A stretch of DNA of 64,000 nucleotides from Leucaena leucocephala (Eukaryota; Streptophyta; Magnoliopsida; Fabales; Fabaceae), in contig CM073557.1 of NCBI GenBank assembly GCA_037074615.1, positions 12,540,501 through 12,604,500 of the forward strand, given 5' to 3'. The notes under the pieces were generated by a model. It made no database searches. It was not told the DNA's origin and was given only the letters and a program-made list of their open reading frames with translations. The translations under genes were made by a program, and so were the position numbers. Of this stretch, positions 60,423-64,000 are shown in pieces. Position 1 is the first letter of the stretch. Every line of letters starts with the position of its first letter.

Positions 60423-60427
60423 GGTGT

Positions 60428-63235
60428 GGCAGCCTAAGTGAAACAAGTAAATGATTCGGGCTCCTGAATAAATGATTAGGACTTAGTGATTAAGGTGACT
60501 AAGGGATAGAATACTTTAAAGGTTACCTAGTTAATTGTTTAATTGCAATGTGAGTATAAGGGATGGTGGAGCAAACTATGTAATAGTGATATGGCTTATG
60601 TTGCCACAGGTTATGATGAGAAGTTACATCTCCTTGCAGTTGTCTTATGGTAACACGCATGTTAGAAAATGCTTAAATGATTGCATCTCCTTGCATATAT
60701 GCATGTTGAGTATGCTATGATAAATGAATACTCCCCTCACACAGTACATACAGGGTAGAGTATATCAGATAAGAAAGTTATGTTGCTCCAATGCCCTATG
60801 ACATACAATTAAATGATTCAACTTGGTAAGGATGAAGTAATAGAGAAGTAATGAAAGAGATAGTTAGCTAGTTAATTCCTAAAGAATAGAAAGAAAATTT
60901 ATTATCAGGTAATGATAGTCAATGGGATAGAGAATGAGATTAAACATAAGGATTTATAGTGAATTTACAGATAAATAATTATGATACTCAGGATATATCC
61001 CTTCAGTAGGGGTAAGGTATATTAGTGATGTGCTATGAAATGAAATGAAATGAGAAGCATTTATGAAAGATGGTGCAGCTTTAAGGAAGAGAAATGTCTA
61101 TATGATATAAGCTATTGTTGTTGCAATAGAACTATATTGCTCTTGCGATAGAATAAGATTACTTTTGAAATGAAACTAAGAGAATGGATAGCATAGTTCA
61201 TATAGAGTAATGTCCTTCAGATGAGAAAAATAGATGATGATAGATATGTGCATGGTAGAGCCTATGTAGCTCTCTGTAGTAATGGATATAGTAAAGTTAT
61301 AAAATATGAGAATGATATATGAAGTTCCTGAGTGATAGAGAAAATGAGTAAAGTCCTAATAGATAATATTGGCTTCTATGATCATTTTTGGGGAATTATC
61401 TGTGGAGTTAACAACTATGTGGAATTGACTAACCTTGTAACTTTATCCGTTAGTTTAGGTCTTCAAGACATGAGAATATAGTACAACGGAATCGCAGTAG
61501 ATTCTAGAGGATTGCAGTTAGATCCTATTATGGCTCACAGGGTCGTAGTTAGATCCTAAAAAGGCTTACGGTTGATCACAGTAGATCCCGAGGGTCACAG
61601 TAGACCAAGCCTAGAGCAAGAAGTAATGAGCCATAAGTACATTATTTCTTTAGAAGGACGAATACCAAGGAAAAGTTAAGGTATAGAAGCTTCACAAGTT
61701 GGTTAACTCATAACAGAGAGAGTACCCATGATGCTAGTTTCAGATAGCCTTATTACTATCAGGGACTTAACTCTGAATCTCCTTAAATGTAACAGGAAGT
61801 AAGTGATCAAAGTTAAAGTTGTTAGTCCTAAATCCCAAGGATTTATAAGAATATTTCATAAGATATGAGAAATGGTCAAATGAGAATAAAGAGATCCTTA
61901 CGATAAGATTACAAAGAATAAGAATGAAAGGTAAATAGATCCTCCAGATGAGGATAAAGAGATTAGAAGGCAAGATAGACCAAAGAGAGATAGTATAAGA
62001 TGGGTTTAAGATAGTAAAGTACTAGGGTTAAAGCATGTGAGTACCAGTGCTTTAGATTGTTATCTACACATTTTAGTTAAGTGTGCACAGGCAAGGGTAG
62101 TCCAATGATAGGTGACCCCCTGGGAAGTGATAGGAAAGGTGTAAATGCCATAGAAATTGGCATATATGCACAGAACTATATAAGATGATAGACTATGATG
62201 TAGCCAGATTTGGTCAGATATGCCATGTTATGGCATGAAAGATACGAAATAAGACATGCTATGAAGAATACATAATAAGATACGTTATGAGGAAAATGTA
62301 TTGAGAAGTACAATATGAAGTAGCTGTATAGCTAGCCTTGTAAACAGATTCAGAGGCTCTATTTTTGAAAGAGATAAGATGTTCAAATGTTATATTACAG
62401 ATGAAAGAGCAAATGAGAGCTTTCACTCCTTGCATGAAATGCCAGCCATTATGTTATGCTACGTTATGTTATGTGATGTTTACAGAATATGCTAAAGCTC
62501 TGAATGTTAGAATAGTGCAAGCTTTGAGTGATAGAGCTGTGCAAGCTCCGAGTGTTATAGCTGTCTATATTAAGAAAAGGAATGCTTGAGCTCCAATGTT
62601 AGAGCTTTGTATTCATGAGCAGGTATATAGTCCTGCAATATGTTGGCCAGGCATTATGCATGTTAGAGTATGTGCTCCTATATGCTCATATGTGCTCCTA
62701 TTTAGTAGTGAAGCAATGAAAGAAAGAATGATGACATAAGTCCTCTCTCTATATTATGATGAGTTATTACAAATGATCAGAAGTATGATAATATGAAAAT
62801 GAGAGATAAAGTTGTGCGGATGTTCAGAGAATTCTACTAGATACTCATATGAAAAAGAAGTGATTGCACTAAGAAATATGAGGAATTGTTAATAGAAACT
62901 CCCAAATATAGCAGTATTCAAGAGAATTTGATATGAAAGAAATGGACACTACTCACAAGTTTAGTATGGTGAGAAGTCCATATATAGATAGATGCATAGC
63001 AAGAAAGTAAGAAATAGAATGAACAAGAGTTCAACTCTGATTGAGTTGATTCAGAACAGAAGAATGATCATAGTAAAGATATGAAGAATTGCAGATATGA
63101 AAAGTACTATGCTAAGATGTCAAAATAGAAGATAAGAGATAAAAGCCCCAATCCTTAGTCATAAAGAGGACAAGGATACCTATCCAAGATTGTTGACTAA
63201 GGTGCTAAGTAAATTTTGAGGACAAAATTTATTTT
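60428..63235 (+). other. Family A interior, continuation after the nested insertion
   Basis: Resumes with GGCAGCCTAAGTGAAAC and matches the reverse of 51594-54290. Contains the mini-hairpin array (61488-61606: GAATC/GATTC, AGGATT/GATCCT, GATC/GATC, GGTC/GACC) and the GAGCT hairpin repeat (62487-62620). No protein motif. Confidence 0.75.
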
Positions 63236-63249
63236 AAGGGGGTTAGAAA
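63236..63249 (+). other. Polypurine tract
   Basis: AAGGGGGTTAGAAA directly before the 3' LTR. Confidence 0.88.
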
Positions 63250-64000
63250 TGTCATATCCTAAATTTTTCCTATTTGTATAATACTGATAGTGGAAAGAGG
63301 TTTAGAAAGGATTATGACGAAGATCAGAAGAAATGATAATGGTTAAATGAGTCTTCAAGAAAGAAAGGGACCTAAACAAAAATTAGAGAAGTTTAAAGGC
63401 CAAAAGTTAAAGTAGAAACAAAAGTTGGGCCAAAAGTGGTAATTTTCAAAAGTTTAGAGACCCAAATGTAAATAAGCAGAAAGTCAGGGACCTAAATGTA
63501 ATTGTGAGAAAGTTGAACCAAAAAAGGCTCAAAAATACCTAGAATAAGATTAGACTCAAATTTTTCCAGTAGATTGAGAAAGTTATTTCGGTCAGTTTAA
63601 GAAGTGGCAGAATTTCGATTTGAGGTCCTGATTAATTGATATAAATTCCTGAAGTCAGAAGGAATTATTGCAGTATTTTTCAAATCTCAGAATCAGATGA
63701 AAGTTTATTATAAATTCTTACATTTAATATATGAATTTATAAAACTGACAGAGTCAGAAAATGAATCCTGTAGAATTCTTACGGGATTTTACGGTAGAAT
63801 AGAATACCCGATAAATAGGATCGGGAGAGGTGTCCTGAGATTTGTGCCATAAAGGGCATAAAGGCAATGAGCCTAAACTAAGGCCCAAATGGTGCCATAG
63901 TAGGCCCAATATGATGACTGGACAGTTAAGTGGGCCACGGTCTAGAGCAGTCCAGGAAAAGTGTAAAATTACGAAAATGTCCCTAGAAGCCCAGATTGTA
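63250..64000 (+). repeat. 3' LTR of the plus-strand family A element (cut by window end)
   Basis: Starts TGTCATATCCTAA and follows 37492-38240 closely; the rest is outside the window. Confidence 0.88.

Larger units (their letters stand above)
37492..64000 (+). mobile_element. Family A non-autonomous element, nested host for 43092-60422
   Basis: 5' LTR 37492-40654, PBS 40658-40669, interior 40670-43091 and 60428-63235, PPT 63236-63249, 3' LTR from 63250 past the window end. The interior is about 5.2 kb once the insertion is removed. It matches the interior of the minus-strand element 51594-56236 in order throughout. No gag, RT or integrase frame is present. Candidate left TSD ATATG at 37487-37491. 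It was inserted into the interior of a minus-strand family B element. Confidence 0.88.

Overview
The window looks like a gene-poor, AT-rich heterochromatic segment of a eudicot nuclear genome. I found no host gene, rRNA gene, intact tRNA gene, CRISPR array or bacterial-type operon. Almost every base belongs to LTR retrotransposons and their solo LTRs, nested inside one another. I cannot name the species from the sequence.

Three related LTR types dominate; the letters are mine. Family A has LTRs of 3.16-3.39 kb that begin TGTCATATCCTAA and end near GGATGTTACA. Family B begins TGTCATATCCC or similar and ends GGATRTTTCA; its full LTR is about 2.9 kb, with deletion derivatives of about 1.9 kb. 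Family C is about 3.3 kb and begins TGTAATATCC. All use an initiator-Met-type primer binding site (TGGTATCAGAGC or one mismatch) and a PPT of the AAGGGG(G/A) type. They share the last 400-700 bp of the LTR. The internal regions of A and B (2.3-5.3 kb) carry no gag-pol, so they are large non-autonomous elements (LARD-like) that would need an autonomous partner.

Layout, left to right. 1-4.6 kb: end of a family A LTR lying in a family C LTR, then a Ty3 gag fragment. 4.6-9.9 kb: family B solo LTR carrying a family A solo LTR (TSD TAATA). 9.9-11.4 kb: decayed ORF lying upstream of that gag, a PBS and an LTR remnant. 11.4-13.7 kb: two family A LTR pieces joined head to head. 13.7-18.4 kb: unclassified DNA interrupted by a 3.37 kb solo LTR (TSD TAGAT). 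18.5-27.4 kb: family C LTR split by a complete family B element (19190-24846, TSD CTTGC). 27.4-28.0 kb: Ty3 RNase H/integrase fragment. 28.0-29.1 kb: truncated family C LTR. 29.1-37.5 kb: family B element on the minus strand, with a family A solo LTR in it (TSD TCCCT). 37.5-64 kb: family A element on the plus strand, opened at 43092 by a copia-type solo LTR (TSD GGTGT). That solo LTR is itself split by an Athila/Tat-like Ty3 fragment and by a complete 11.45 kb family A element (48192-59640, TSD CATTT). From 29 kb rightwards the insertions stack five to six deep.

The most unusual signals are structural. The internal regions of families A and B contain arrays of short hairpins whose loops are nearly constant (GCAGTTA, ACAGTA and similar) while their stems differ from unit to unit yet remain complementary. 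The LTRs carry a conserved TATAAATACCCC promoter, a conserved GTAAGC/GTAAGT donor about 100-160 bp downstream, an AG/GT acceptor and a compensated hairpin just before that acceptor, which together suggest a leader intron inside the LTR. A decayed ORF immediately after the PBS is shared by the two family A elements, and a separate ORF precedes gag in the autonomous relic.
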